DNA from: Dillenia suffruticosa
Taxonomy: Eukaryota > Streptophyta > Magnoliopsida > Dilleniales > Dilleniaceae
Assembly: GCA_033439265.1 (NCBI GenBank)
Contig: JAVTVX010000027.1
Span: 13,159,001-13,223,000, forward strand
Direction: 5' to 3'
DNA length: 64,000 bases
Part shown: positions 33,291 to 45,676 of the stretch, piece by piece
How the letters are laid out: every line of letters starts with the position of its first letter
How positions within the stretch are numbered: the first letter of the stretch is position 1
The notes under the pieces: model-generated
What the model was told of the DNA's origin: nothing
What the model saw: only the letters and a program-made list of their open reading frames with translations
Databases searched by the model: none
Made by a program: the position numbers and the translations under genes

Positions 33291-35225
33291 TACAAACAGC
33301 CTTAATAATAGGACACTCATTTAAATTAACAACTAATGCTTTGATAGATTAAGGGGCTGAATTAAAGCGTATAAAGTCAGGACTAGTACGAATTAAATAT
33401 TGTACTAGAACAAAAGAACCATTATTAGCGGCCAATTCTATAGTATTAAATGTTAAATATAGATTAAACCAATCTTATATCTATAATCAAAATTATTGTT
33501 TTCAAAATATCTTTATAGTGGTTGATGACATAGTCAATAAAATGATTTTTGGCATATCATTTTTAACTCAAATTTATCCTTTTAAAGTAGACTCACAAGG
33601 ATTACATATTAACACATTCGAAAACAAAATTGTATTTGAATTTACAAATCCAATAAGACAAAAAGAAATCAAGTATTACGAGCTAATTCAATCTCTTTTA
33701 AAATCAATACTATTACAAAGAAAGTAAATTATATTAATTATTTAAAGGAAGATTTAAAATACTTAAAAATAGAAGAATAATTACAAAAAGAAAATATTAA
33801 AAAACAAATAAAACAAATTCAAAACCAATTTCAACAATAAGTTTGTTCTAATATTCCAAATGCTTTTTGGAAATGAAAAAAACATATAATTAGTTTACCA
33901 TATGAAAAAGATTTTAATGAAAAAGATATTCCCACAAAAGTAAGAGCTATCCAAATGAATCAATAATATTTAAAATTTTGTAAACAAGAAATACAATCTT
34001 TATTAACAAAAAAGCTAATTAGGTCATTTAAATCACCATAAAGTTGTGCAACTTTCTATGTCATGAATGTTGCTGAAAAAGAACGTGGAGTAGCCAGATT
34101 AGTCATAAATTAAACACCTTTAAACAGAATTTTACAATAGATTCGTTATCGAATCCCAAATAAACAGGATTTCATAGGTAGATTATATGATACTATAATA
34201 TTTTCCACATTTGATATAAAATTTGGATATTGGCAAATACAATCAGCTGAACAAAATAAATACAAAAACGCTTTTACTATGCCTTTTGGACATTATGAAT
34301 AAAATGTAATTCCCTTTGGCATTAAAAATACATCATTCGAATTTCAAAATATCATGAATGATATTTTCAATCCCTATTATAAATTTATCATAATTTATAT
34401 AGACGACATATTAGTATTTTCTCAAAATATAGAATAATATTTTAAACATCTAGAAACCTTTTTACACATAATAAAAAAGAATGGCTTAGTCGCTTCTGCA
34501 CCAAAATTGAAATTATTCCAAACAAAAATTAGGTTTTTAAAACACGATATATATAGATCTACAATTACACCAATAACACGAACCATAGACTTTGCTGATA
34601 AATTTTCTGATGAAATTAAAGACAAAAATCAATTACAAAGATTTTGAGATGTCTTAATTATATAAGTGATTATTTTCCCATATTTAGAGAACATTATGTC
34701 ATTCTATATCAAAGATTAAATAAACAACCTAAACCATGAACTGATAAACATACTAAGTTAATAAGAGAATTAAAACAAAGAGTTAAAACCTTGCTTTGTC
34801 TAGAAAAACCACATCCTATAGCTTTTATGATTATTGAAATAGATGCTTCAAAAATAGGATATGAAGAAATTCTTAAACAAATATTAGATCTATATAGTCT
34901 AGAACAATTAGTTAGGTATCATTCAGGAATATGGATTAACTCTCAACAAAATTATTCTACCATCAAAAAAGAAAGTTTATATATTGTAAATGTATTACAA
35001 AGTTTCGGAATGATCTTTTTAATAAAAGATTTTTACTTCGCATTGATTGAAAATTTGCAAAAGAAGTTTTACAAAAAAATGCTAAAAATCGTGTTCTAAA
35101 CAAATATTTGCCCAATAGCAAGCTATCCTTTCTATTTTTTATTTCAACATTGAGTCTATTAAAAGATCACAAAATTCTTTACCAGATTTTCTAACAAGAG
35201 AATTTTTATAAGGAACTTATTCTTT
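33290..35225 (+). pseudogene. Segment A: protease, reverse transcriptase and RNase H
   Basis: The aspartic protease site near 33344 has a stop codon in place of the serine of D-S-G; segment D retains DSGAEL at the matching place. RT spans about 33880-34680 with the catalytic YIDD near 34400. RNase H follows at about 34780-35220 with IEIDASKIGYEE. The family function is copying of the pregenomic RNA primed by tRNA-Met. Stops are scattered through all domains. Confidence 0.83.
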
Positions 35226-35289
35226 ATAGGAAAATGTAAAACAAAACGCGTTCACAAAACCCAAATAATTATGCCATAACCACTACAAT

Positions 35290-36479
35290 TACTAATCCAA
35301 AACAAACAGATGTTTGTTCTGCCAATAATCCTGTTACTTACAATCAATTTGAACCCTTATCTGATTTCCCATCCTTATCCTATGTACAAACAGTAAAAAC
35401 AAAACCTCAAGTTACAGCAACAATCTCTTCTTCACAAACACAAAAACAACTTGATTATATTCCTAAACCATTCACTGAAAATGTTTGCCTTACCAATTTT
35501 AAAGATAGTCAAACATAAGAAATCCTCCGACCTTTCTCTACAAAACTCTTTCCACAAGACTTTCATCGGGTTACCAGATCACATGGGTAAAACTCAAAAA
35601 TTTTTTGAGTTTATATTAGTTGATACAAAATCAGCCGTTATCACTCACAATAAAGACGCTTATGGCCGAATCTCATTCTCTAAGTTACAAATCAAACAAG
35701 TTTTATCTTCTAAGGATTGGGTCACCCTATTTTCTGAAAAAAAATTTTCCCAACGATTCATATTTTCTAGATATACAAACCAAGATTATAAAATGGCTTA
35801 CTATTGTACCCTGTTCATTAGACCATACAATCATTCATGGTTTTATAATTTTTGTCCCTCTTGTCCAAGACAATTCCCTCTTTGGTTTTATGACTGGTGG
35901 TGGTATGTAGGGTCTTTCACCCGTATATATCCGTCAGCTGTGCAAATCTCATTCGACTTTTACACAAAAAATATCACAACCACTCTATACAATAAAGAAA
36001 TACTTTTTCACGTTGACTTCAAAATTCCTTGGATTTTTTGTTGGACTTACCGGTTAGCACAAATTTTTCCAAATTCTTATCCACTTAACCTCATTTGTGA
36101 ATTTAAAGTTAAATGGTCGAATTCCTTTAACCAAGAACAAGGTTCTATTCCTAACATTAAACAAATTTTCCTTGAAAATAAAGTCTTACAAAAAGCTATT
36201 GCCTTAATCCCTTCTACTCTACAAACTCCTAGACAAACCCCATAATTTCAGCCTTTGTCCCATAAAAAACAACAAGCAATTTCACAAAATCCCAAACTTT
36301 CAGCAAACAAAGAACTTCTCTTACAATATCTTGCTCACGAAGAAGGACAAACTCAAAAACTAAAAGACAAACAAAAATCAGATCAAGAACAATCTTCATT
36401 GGCGTCATCTACAGATTCTGAACAAGCACGAGCCTTTAACAATATTTTTCAGGATTCACAAGACCTCTTTGATTTCTGA
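35290..36479 (+). pseudogene. Segment A: C-terminal domain of unknown function and coiled coil
   Basis: A long frame at 35451-36245 encodes an aromatic-rich domain (HSWFYNFCPSCPRQFPLWF, then FKIPWIFCWTYRLAQIFP). The frame at 36255-36479 is a charged, glutamine-rich coiled-coil-like tail ending QDSQDLFDF and a stop. The only break between the two here is a TAA where segment D has CAA. A domain of this kind downstream of RNase H is known in petuvirus/florendovirus-type viruses. I do not know its biochemical role. Confidence 0.65.
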
Positions 36480-36642
36480 ACAGGAAAATGGTCAAGGACT
36501 CAATTTTGTGGAGATACAAGCCTGTCACATAGTAGCCAGACATACAGCATCAACAATTCCATCAGAACAGTATCAGGACCAGCATTTTTCATAAAATAAA
36601 TCAAACAGACAATATTTTTCTCAGCAATGGACAATCTCTCAG

Positions 36643-37080
36643 CATGAACCTGAATAAAGATGACTTTGATATGACCATTATGGACAAAGCCAAAGTAAAA
36701 GCACAAATCAACACACAATTGAATTAAACAAGTAAAGAAAAAATGGTTTAAGAAAAATATTTTGAAATGGTAGAAAGAGAATATTGTTTCACATCACTCT
36801 GAAGAAATAATTATGTCAGAATGGGGACCGCACAACTTTTATCCCTACATAATTCAAGACAGAACATCTACATGGATGGTACAAACCTCATCTTTCAACA
36901 ATATGTCTTTAAAAGAATTTTTGGATACCAGCTTATCTTCAAACTATGACTCCGATAATTATGAAGCATTATTTGACTACTTTAATGAACCACATCAATA
37001 TCAACAAAAAGCGAATTTATCCACTCCATCCACATTATGGCTTCAGAACAAGATATGGATAGGCAACCAACAGATCTAGA
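36643..37080 (+). pseudogene. Segment A: small downstream ORF (function unknown)
   Basis: An ATG at 36643 starts a frame encoding MTIMDKAKVKAQINTQL, and after a shift the frame 36813-37079 encodes MSEWGPHNFYPYIIQ and an acidic C-terminal half. The same product is seen inverted in segment C (38272-38710), and its beginning is seen in D (about 42748-42845). Retention of similar amino acids in copies that differ in DNA suggests a real viral gene lying between the polyprotein and the intergenic promoter. No family was recognised. Confidence 0.5.
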
Positions 37081-37485
37081 CAATTGGTAGACAACACGAA
37101 TCACTTTACAAAAGCTACTTTTGACTTTTTCAACAAGAAGACAATTATGGCTCATGACTCAGCAAGCATCAAGCATGACAAGACTAAAAGCACATCCGGA
37201 TTTCAAAAACAATATAATATAATTATGGATTTCAAATAAATATGTAATAGAGTTTAGTTTGTTTTATATAAATAGTTTGTATGATTTTCTTGTAACATGG
37301 AGCGAATTAAGTGTGCCTTCTCTCTTGTAAAAACTCTCAAAGTGTGCAATAAAGTTTGAAAATTTTCTATAATCATGTTTGTAAGATTTCTATCTTTACA
37401 TTCTTCATTGCTTTTACAATTACTATACAATTCTGTTGAAATTATTACTGTTTTCATTTATTTTCATGTTTTCATGATTCTGCCA
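37081..37485 (+). promoter_or_regulatory. Segment A: viral intergenic region with pregenomic promoter
   Basis: TATATAAATAG at 37265-37275 is a strong TATA box, followed about 80 bp downstream by AATAAA at 37349-37354. Promoter followed closely by a polyadenylation signal is the caulimovirid arrangement for a terminally redundant pregenomic RNA. No tRNA-Met primer site is found before the segment ends near CTGCC at about 37485. Confidence 0.65.
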
Positions 37486-37826
37486 AAGTTTTACAATGGA
37501 TTCGTTATCCAATTCTTAATAAACAGGACCTCATAGGAAGATTATATGATGTTACAATATTTTCCAAGTTTGATATGAAATCTGAACATTGGCAAATACA
37601 AGTAGTTGAACAAGATAGATACAAAACCGCTTTTACTGTGCCTTTTGGACATTATGAATGGAATGTAATGTCCTTCGGCCTGAAAAATGCACCATTCGAA
37701 TTTCAAAACATCATGAATGATATTTTCAATCCCTACTACAAATTTATTGTAGTTTATATAGATGATATATTAGTATTTTCTCAAAGTATATAACAACATT
37801 TTAAACAGTTAGAATATCAAAAGGGG
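37486..37826 (+). pseudogene. Segment B: RT fragment
   Basis: A short piece of caulimovirid RT matching about 34131-34460 of segment A and including VVYIDDILVFSQS near 37755. It is fused on the left to the intergenic region of A and on the right to inverted segment C. The open frame runs 37575-37793 and stops at its end. Confidence 0.82.
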
Positions 37827-37829
37827 GCA

Positions 37830-38925
37830 GGACTATGAAAACAGATAAAAACAATCATAATTTCAACAAAATTGTAATAATTTCAACAGATTTGTATAGT
37901 AATTGTAAAAACAATAAAGAATGTAAAGATAGAAATCTTACAAAGACGATTGTGGAAAATCTTCAAATTTTGTCGCGCAATTTGAAAGTTTTTACAGAGA
38001 GTTTTTACAAGAGAGAATGCATACTTAACTCGCTCCATCTTACAAGAAAATCATACAATCTATTTATAGAAAACAAACTAAACTCTATTACATATTTATT
38101 TGAAATCCTTAATTATATTACATTGTTTTTGGAATCCGGATGTGCTTTTAGTCTTGTCATGCTTGATGCTTGCTGAGTCATGAGTTATAATTGTCTTGTT
38201 GTAGAAAAAGTCAAAAGTAGCTTTTGTAAAGTGATTCCTGTTGTCTGCCAATTGTCTAGGTCTGCGAGTTGTTTATCCATATCTTGTTCTGAAGCCATAA
38301 TGTGGAAGGAGTGGATAAGTTCGCTTTTGTTGGTATCGATGTGGTTCATTAAAGTAGTCAAATAACGTTTCATCATTGTCATAATCATAGTCTGAAGATG
38401 AGCTGGTAGCCAAAAATTCTTCTAAAGACATATTGTTGAAAGGTAAGGTTTGTACGGTCCATGTACATGGTTCGTCTTGAATTATGTAGGGATAAAATTT
38501 GTACAGTCCCCATTCTGACATAATTGTTTCTTCAGAGTAATAAGGAACAATATTCTCTTTCCACCATTTCAAAATATTTTTCTTAAACCATTTTTTCTTT
38601 ACTTGTTTAATTAATTGTGTTGATTTGTACTTTTATTTTGGCTTTGTCCATAATGGTCATATCAGAGTCATCTTCATTGAAACTCATGTTGAGAGATTAT
38701 CCAATATTGAGAAAATATTGTCTTTTTGATTTATTTTATGAAAAATGCTAGTCCTGATACTGTTCTAATTGAATTGTTGATACTGTATGTTTGGTTGTTG
38801 TGTGATGGGCTTGTATCTCCGCAAAATTGAGTTCTTGACCATTTTCCTATACAGAAATCAAAGGGGTCTTGTGAATCTTGAAAAATATTGTTAAAGACTT
38901 GTGCTTGTTTAGAATCTGTAGATGA
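37830..38925 (-). other. Segment C: inverted intergenic region, small ORF and polyprotein tail
   Basis: Reverse complement of about 36400-37480 of segment A. It carries the TATA-like CTATAAATAG (about 38069-38079, minus), the small ORF (38572-38273, minus, with MSEWGLYKFYPYIIQ) and the tail of the coiled-coil region at its right end. A and C form a large inverted repeat separated by B. The right junction to D falls at a shared ATGA. Confidence 0.8.
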
Positions 38926-41900
38926 TTATATTACCAATGAAGAATCAAGTTTAGAAGATAACTTAGACACCGATGAACAAATTGCACCTATATGTGTTAA
39001 ACAAATATGTGTTATAACTAAACAAAAGAAAGAAGAAATATTTAAAACCATAGTTCATATTAACTATGAAGAAACAAGAACTAAATTATTAAGTAATTCG
39101 ATAGACATATTATTGGAAGAAGAAAAGAAACCTGAAGATAGAAAACCAAAATTAAATCTTGTTGAAACATTAAATTTAAATAAAATATTTGAAAAGAATC
39201 CTACAGATAACATTATACAATAGATAACAACTAAAAATCTTTATAAAGAAATAAAAAATTTAAAAATACAAATAGTTCAGTTAAAAGAAGAAATACAAAT
39301 ATTAAAACTACAACAGACTTTTAATTTAGAAACTCAACCATAAGATCAAAAGGTACAAACACAAGGAGAAATATCAAAACAAATTAACAATATTAATATT
39401 ACTTTAGATAATGAGAAATACGTACAAACGATAGATAGAATTATTTTTCAACGATGGTATGTACAAGCAACCTTAACAATAAGATACTCATGCAAATTAA
39501 CAACTAATGTTTTGATAGATTCAGGAGCTGAATTAAACTGTATAAAGTCAAGATTAGTACCAATTAAATATTGTACCAAAACAAAAGTAACATTATTAGT
39601 AGCCGATTCTATAGCATTAAATGTTAAATATAAATTAAACCAAATTTATATGTATAATCAAAATTATTGTTTTCAACATATCTTTATAGTAGTTGATGAC
39701 ATAGTCAATGAAATGATTTTAGATATACCATTTTTAACTCAAATTTATCCTTTTAAAATAAACTTACAATGATTACATATTAACATATTCAAAAACAAAA
39801 TTATATTTGAACTTACAAACCCAATAAAACAAAATGAAATTCAAGTATTACAAATTAATTCAATCTCTTTTAAAATCAATACCATTACAAAGAAATAAAT
39901 TATATTAATTATTTAAAGGAAGATTTACAATACTTAAGAATAGAAGAACAATTACAAAAAAGAAAATATTAAAAACAAATATAACAAATTCCAAATGTTT
40001 TTTTGGAACGAAAAAAACATATAATTAGTTTACCATATGAAAAAGATTTTAATGAAAAAAACATTCCCACAAAAGCAAGAGCTATCCAATTGAATCAGGA
40101 ATATTTAGAATTTTTTAAACAAGAAATACAATCTTTATTAACAAAAAAGCTAATTAGGCCATCTAAATCATCATGGAGTTGTGCAGCTTTCTATGTCGTG
40201 GATGCTAATGAAAAAGAACGTGGAGTACCCAGATTAGTCATAAATTATAAACATTTAAACAAATTTTTACAATGGATTCATTATCCAATCCTAAATAAAC
40301 ACGACTTTATAAGAAAATTATATGATATTACAATCTTTTCCAAATTTGATATGAAATCTTAATATTGGCAAATATAAGTAGCTGAACAAGATAGATACAA
40401 AACCGTTTTTACTGTATCATTTGGACATTATGAATGGAATGTAATACCCTTCAGTCTGAAAATGCACCATTCGAATTTCAAAATATCATGAATGATATTT
40501 TCAATCCCTATTATAAATTTATCATAGTTTATGTAGATGACATATTAGTATTTTTTCAAAGCATAGAATAACATTTTAAACATTTAGAAACCTTTTTACA
40601 CATAATAAAAAAGAATGGCTTAGTCATTTCTACACCAAAAATGAAATTATTTCAAACAAAAATTAGGTTTTTAGGACACGATATATATAGATCTACAATT
40701 ACACCAATAACACAAACCGTAGACTTTGCTGATAAATTTCTGAATTAAATTAAAGACAAAAATTAATTACAAAAATTTTTAGGATATCTTAATTATATAA
40801 ATGATTATTTTCTCAAATTTAGAGAATATTGTGTCATTCAATATCAAAGTTTAAATAAGCAACATAAACCCTGAATCGATAAACATACCAAGTTAATAAG
40901 AGAATTAAAACAAAGAGATAAAACATTGCCTTATCTAGGAATACCACATCCTTTAACTTTTATGATTATTGAAATAGATACTTTAGAAATAGGATATAGA
41001 GGAATTCTTAAACAATGATTAGATCTACATAGTCCAGAACAATTAGTTAGGTATCATTCAGGAATATGGATTGACTCTCAACAAAATTATTCTACTATCA
41101 AAAAAGAAATTTTATGTATTGTTAAATGCATTACAAAGTTTCAAGATGATTTTTTTAATAAAATATTTTTACTTCATATTGATTATAAATTTGTAAAAGA
41201 AATTTTACAAAAAGATGTTAAAAATCTTGTTTCTAAACAAATCTTTGTCCGATGGTAAGCTATCATTTCTATTTTTGATTTCAACAATGAGTTTATTAAA
41301 TGATCACACAATTCTTTATCAGATTTTCTATCAAGAAAATTTTTACAAGAGACTTATTCCTTACAAGAAAATGCAGAACAAAACGCCTCCATAAAACCCA
41401 AATGATTATGCTATGATCACTACAATTACTAATCCAAAACAAACAAATGTTCGTCCTATCTATAATTTTGTTACTTCCAATCAATTTGAACCCTTATCTA
41501 ATTTCCCATCCTTATTCTATGCACAAACAGTAAAAATAAAACCTCCAGCTATAGGAACAATCTCGTCTTCACAAACACAAAAACAACTTGATTATATTGC
41601 CAAACCATTCATTGAAAATATTTGTCTTACTAATTTTATAGACAATCAAACACAAGAAACCCTCTGATTATTCTCTAGAAAACTCTTTCCACAAGACTTT
41701 CATTGGTTACCATATCATATGGGTAAAACTCAAAAATTTTATATATTTATCTTAGTTGATACAAAATCAACCGTTATCACTCACAATAAAGACCCTTCTG
41801 GCCAAATTTCATTCTTTAAGTTACAAATCAAATAAGTTTTATTTTCTAAGAATTGGGTCATCCCATTTTCTGAAAAACAATTTTCCCAACGATTTATTCC

Positions 41901-42845
41901 TTTGGATATACCATACCAAGCTTATACAATGGCTTGGTATCGTATTCTATTCATTAGACTATACAATCATTCATGGTTTTTCAATTTTTGTCCCTCTTGT
42001 CTAGGACAATTCACTCTTGGTTTTATGACTGGTGGTGGTTTGTAGGGTCTTTCACCCGTATATATTCGCCATCTGTGCAAACCTCATTCGACTTTTATAG
42101 AAAAAAATGTCACAACCACTCTATACAATAAAGAAATACTTTTTCACATTAACTTCAAAATTCCTTGGATTTTTTGTTGGATTTACCAGTTAGCACAAAT
42201 TTTTCCAAATTCTTATCCTCTTCGCCTCATCCGTGAATTCAAAGTTAAATGGTAGAATTCTTTTAACAAAAAACAATGTTTTATTCCTAACATTAAACAA
42301 TTTTTCCTTGAAAATAAAGCCTTACAAAAAGCTATTGCCTCAATCCCTCCTACTCCACAAACTCCTAGACAAACCCCACAATTTCAGCTTTTGTCCCATG
42401 AAAAACAACAACTAGCTTCACAAAATCTCAAACTTTCAGCAAACAAAGAACTTCTCTTATAATATCTTGCTGATGAAGGACTCTTACAATATTTCCTGAA
42501 AAAAGCTCAAAAACTGAAAGATAAACAAAAATCAGATCAAGAACAATCTTCACAAGTGTCATCTACAGATTCTAAACAAGCACAAGTTTTTAACAATATT
42601 TTTCAGGTTTCATTAGAACAAGACCGTCACACAACAACCAAACATACGGTATCAACAATTCCATTAGAACAGTATAAGGACTAGCATTTTTCATAAAATA
42701 AATCAAAATAATAATATTTTTCTTAACATTGGACAATCTCTCAGCATGAATCTCAATGAAGATGACTCTTATATGACCATTATGGACAAATCCAAAGTAA
42801 AAGCACAAATCAACATACAATTAATTAAACAATATTTCAGCAAAC
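38922..42845 (+). pseudogene. Segment D: second copy from coat-protein end to small ORF
   Basis: Parallels 32747 to about 36730 of segment A. It holds an acidic linker with CVKQICVITKQKK, the protease with intact DSGAEL near 39520, and RT from 40003 with FSKFDMKS and YVDD near 40532. RNase H follows at about 40960, then the C-terminal domain (41413-42415) and the start of the small ORF (about 42748). It is more broken than A in RNase H but keeps the protease site that A has lost. It ends where the inverted segment E begins. Confidence 0.83.
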
Positions 42846-45676
42846 AATAGGATTCTTTTCAAATATTTTATTTAAACCTAATGGTTCAACAAGTTTTAAT
42901 TTTAGTTTTCTGTCTTCAAGTTTCTTTTCTTCTTCTAATAATATGTCTGTCAAATTACTTAATAATTTGGTTCTTGTTTCTTTATAGTTAATCTGAACTA
43001 TGATTTTAAATATTTCTTCTTTCTTTTGTTTAATTATAACACATATTTGTTAAACACATATAGGTGCAATTTGTTCATCAGTGTCTATGTTATCTTCCGA
43101 ACTTGATTTTTCATTGGTTATATAATCATCTGAGTTACTATCGGTGGAATTATTGTATTCTGTTTGTGATTCTTCATAATCACTTGGTGTTTTATTTATT
43201 AAAAGATTCATTAATTCATTTTTTAATTTTTCATTTTGTATGTCATTGATTTTTTGTTTAACATAACAATATTTTGCAGCATGTTCTGGTTTTCCACATT
43301 TCTAGCATGTAAAAGTTTTAGATGTTCGTAATTTTCTTTTATATCTTGTAAGTTTATAAGGTTGTGGTTTTGATTCTTTATAAGTTCGATTTTTGTGATA
43401 TTTTCGTCTAGTTTTAGAGAAGTAATGTTTAGTTTTTCTAGATTTTCTATGTTTTGTAGAGGGAACTTCGATTTTATCCATTGTATCCTAATTCTTTTAT
43501 TATATATTTGGATTGTAATTTTAATTCAGAATATAAAAATAATTATTCTTTTTGTATAAAAGAAAATAATTATCCATATGTAATATTTTGAAATGGTATA
43601 TCATGTCGTCATATTGTTTCTCTTATTTTGCTTAAAATTCTTTCTATAAATAATTTTGGTAGTCCAACTATAATCTTTTTTTCCAAAAACTTTGATTACG
43701 ACTTGTCTTCTTAATACATATGTGATAAAAATATTTTTGTACCATCTATAGTTTGATAAAGTTGGACATCTGGTTAATATTATTATTTTAGAAATTATAT
43801 CTTGTTCATTTTGATTTCCAACAAAATGCATTGCAATTATATGTATTAATGTTTCTGTGGTATTAGATCTTTCTTGTCTAAATGCTTCATCATCGAAATA
43901 TTTTCTGTATGTGTTAGAATTGCATTCCTTTCTATTTGAGATAAAGCATCATCTCACCAATATCTTAATTATTCTGAAAATCCTTTTGTTAATGTTCTGG
44001 CAATATCTTGATCTTCTATATGTCTGATATTCTAGGCAGATTGTGCCATACACATTTGTTATAATAAGTTTAATATTTTATATTGTGATTTACTATCTAT
44101 GTTCATTCATAAATCGCATCTCCTGAAAATCTAGCAATTGGAAAATCTATTCTTTTCTCATATTATTTATCCATTGGTGTTGGTCTAGGATAATAATTTT
44201 TTGTAATATTTTTATAGAATTTTGATCTTATTCGATTTATTTGATGATTTTGTTCAGATTGAGAATCTGATTCTATTTCTTGTTTTCCTTGTTCTAAAGT
44301 TTGTATTCTTCTTGTAGGTTCACTTGTAGACTGTTGATCATATGATTTTAATTGCAAAAGGTAGGTACTAAGTTAATTTTTTATTCTTCTGGTGAATTTA
44401 TTCTAAAATAAGGGGTTGAAATATTTTCTGGAAATCTTTGTCCTTGAGTTTGTATAGTATTTAATTTTGTTATTACATGTTCTATTTGAGTTCCTAAATG
44501 ATTAATAGATTGGTTGGTATAATTATTTTGTTCATAAATTTTTTTAATATCTTCAAATTGTATTGTGGATGTATTTTCTACATTTTTTCTGATTTTAAAA
44601 GGAGTATCTATTACTTCACCTGTTGGAATTGGTATTAATATTATATCTAATGGAGGAGTGGCTGAAGTAACATAAGTATTTGTTGTAACTATTTTCCATT
44701 TTTTATATAAATTTGTATTTACTTCTATTAGTAGAGTTTCATATGTTTTTAATAAACCATTTTTTATTAAATATGTTTTAATCTAGCTAGATAACAATTG
44801 ATTTGACTTTTTTTTATTCATTTCTTCTTGTCAAAGTTGTTTTAATCCTTGTTGAATTATTTTATCTAATTGTTCAAACCAATTTCTTTCTTTTTCAAAC
44901 ATTTTTAGATTGTATCATTCTTCTAAATATTCAGAGTCTGGTTCCCATTGTTTCATTGTTTTACAAATCATATTGATTCTATGAGTTCTTACTTGTGATG
45001 GTGTAGGTGATGGGGGAGATAACGTACTAGCTTCTACTGGTTCAGCTATAGGGAAATGATATCTTACCTATGGATCTAAATATGGGTTTTCTGGTCTTAT
45101 TGGTATAGAAGAAGTTGATCTTCTTGTTGCTTTTATATGAATGGTAGAGAGATTTGAAGAAGAGTCAGATTTTCTTGATGATTCATTTATAGAAGATTAT
45201 CTGTGAATAGTGGAAATCTTAGAATAATATTTCCTAAAGATTCTGATATTACTTCTGAAATATTCTTTCGTTCTATTTGTGTAGCTGTATTATTATTTAT
45301 TTGAAAATATTCTGGTATTGTAATTTTATCCCATTTCAATAGTCTTAGTGTAAAAATATTTAATTTTTCAGAGTCAATTTGTAATAAAATTGTTTCATTG
45401 TTGTTTAAGTTTGGTCTTTTAAATTTTGGGTTTAATTGTGCTGACATGAGTCTATAATATACTCTGAAAATAATAGCACAGTTCTTTCTTAATTCTATAA
45501 ATTTGTTTCCTTGTAAATATATGTCTAATGTTAATGTGTCAAGAATACGTGGATTTGTGAGATCTACTGAGAAATTGGGACAACAATCAAAATATATTAG
45601 TTCATTACATATATTTGTTTGTAACATTGCTAAAACCGTAACTTCTTAGTGTTTTGTCTCTTAAGACCATATAAAT
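42846..45676 (-). pseudogene. Segment E: inverted movement-protein and coat-protein region
   Basis: Minus-strand counterpart of about 30165-33028 of segment A. The movement protein frame (45627-45187, minus) is open for 146 codons with YFDCCPNFSVDLTNPRI and LTLDIYLQGNKFIELRKN. The coat region includes MHFVGNQNEQD (43831-43601). The knuckle near 43318-43277 has its tryptophan codon changed to a stop but keeps the last cysteine. The right edge at about 45676 is the end of recognisable virus; no target duplication was seen. Confidence 0.82.

Larger units (their letters stand above)
30093..45676. other. Endogenous caulimovirid (pararetrovirus) locus, rearranged
   Basis: About 15.6 kb of plant pararetrovirus sequence in five segments: A (+) 30093-37485, B (+) 37486-37826, C (-) 37830-38925, D (+) 38922-42845, E (-) 42846-45676. 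The domain set (30K-type movement protein, coat protein with zinc knuckle, protease, RT, RNase H, and a C-terminal protein followed by a coiled coil) is that of Caulimoviridae. The arrangement in one long polyprotein resembles petuviruses and florendoviruses (inference). No LTRs, integrase or flanking target duplication are present, as expected for passive integration. All frames are interrupted. Segments on the plus strand are A-rich and those on the minus strand T-rich. Confidence 0.88.

Noticed and set aside
30093-45676. Interpretation as an LTR retrotransposon
   Set aside because: No LTR pair, integrase, primer site or target duplication; the movement-protein and coat-protein regions identify a caulimovirid.
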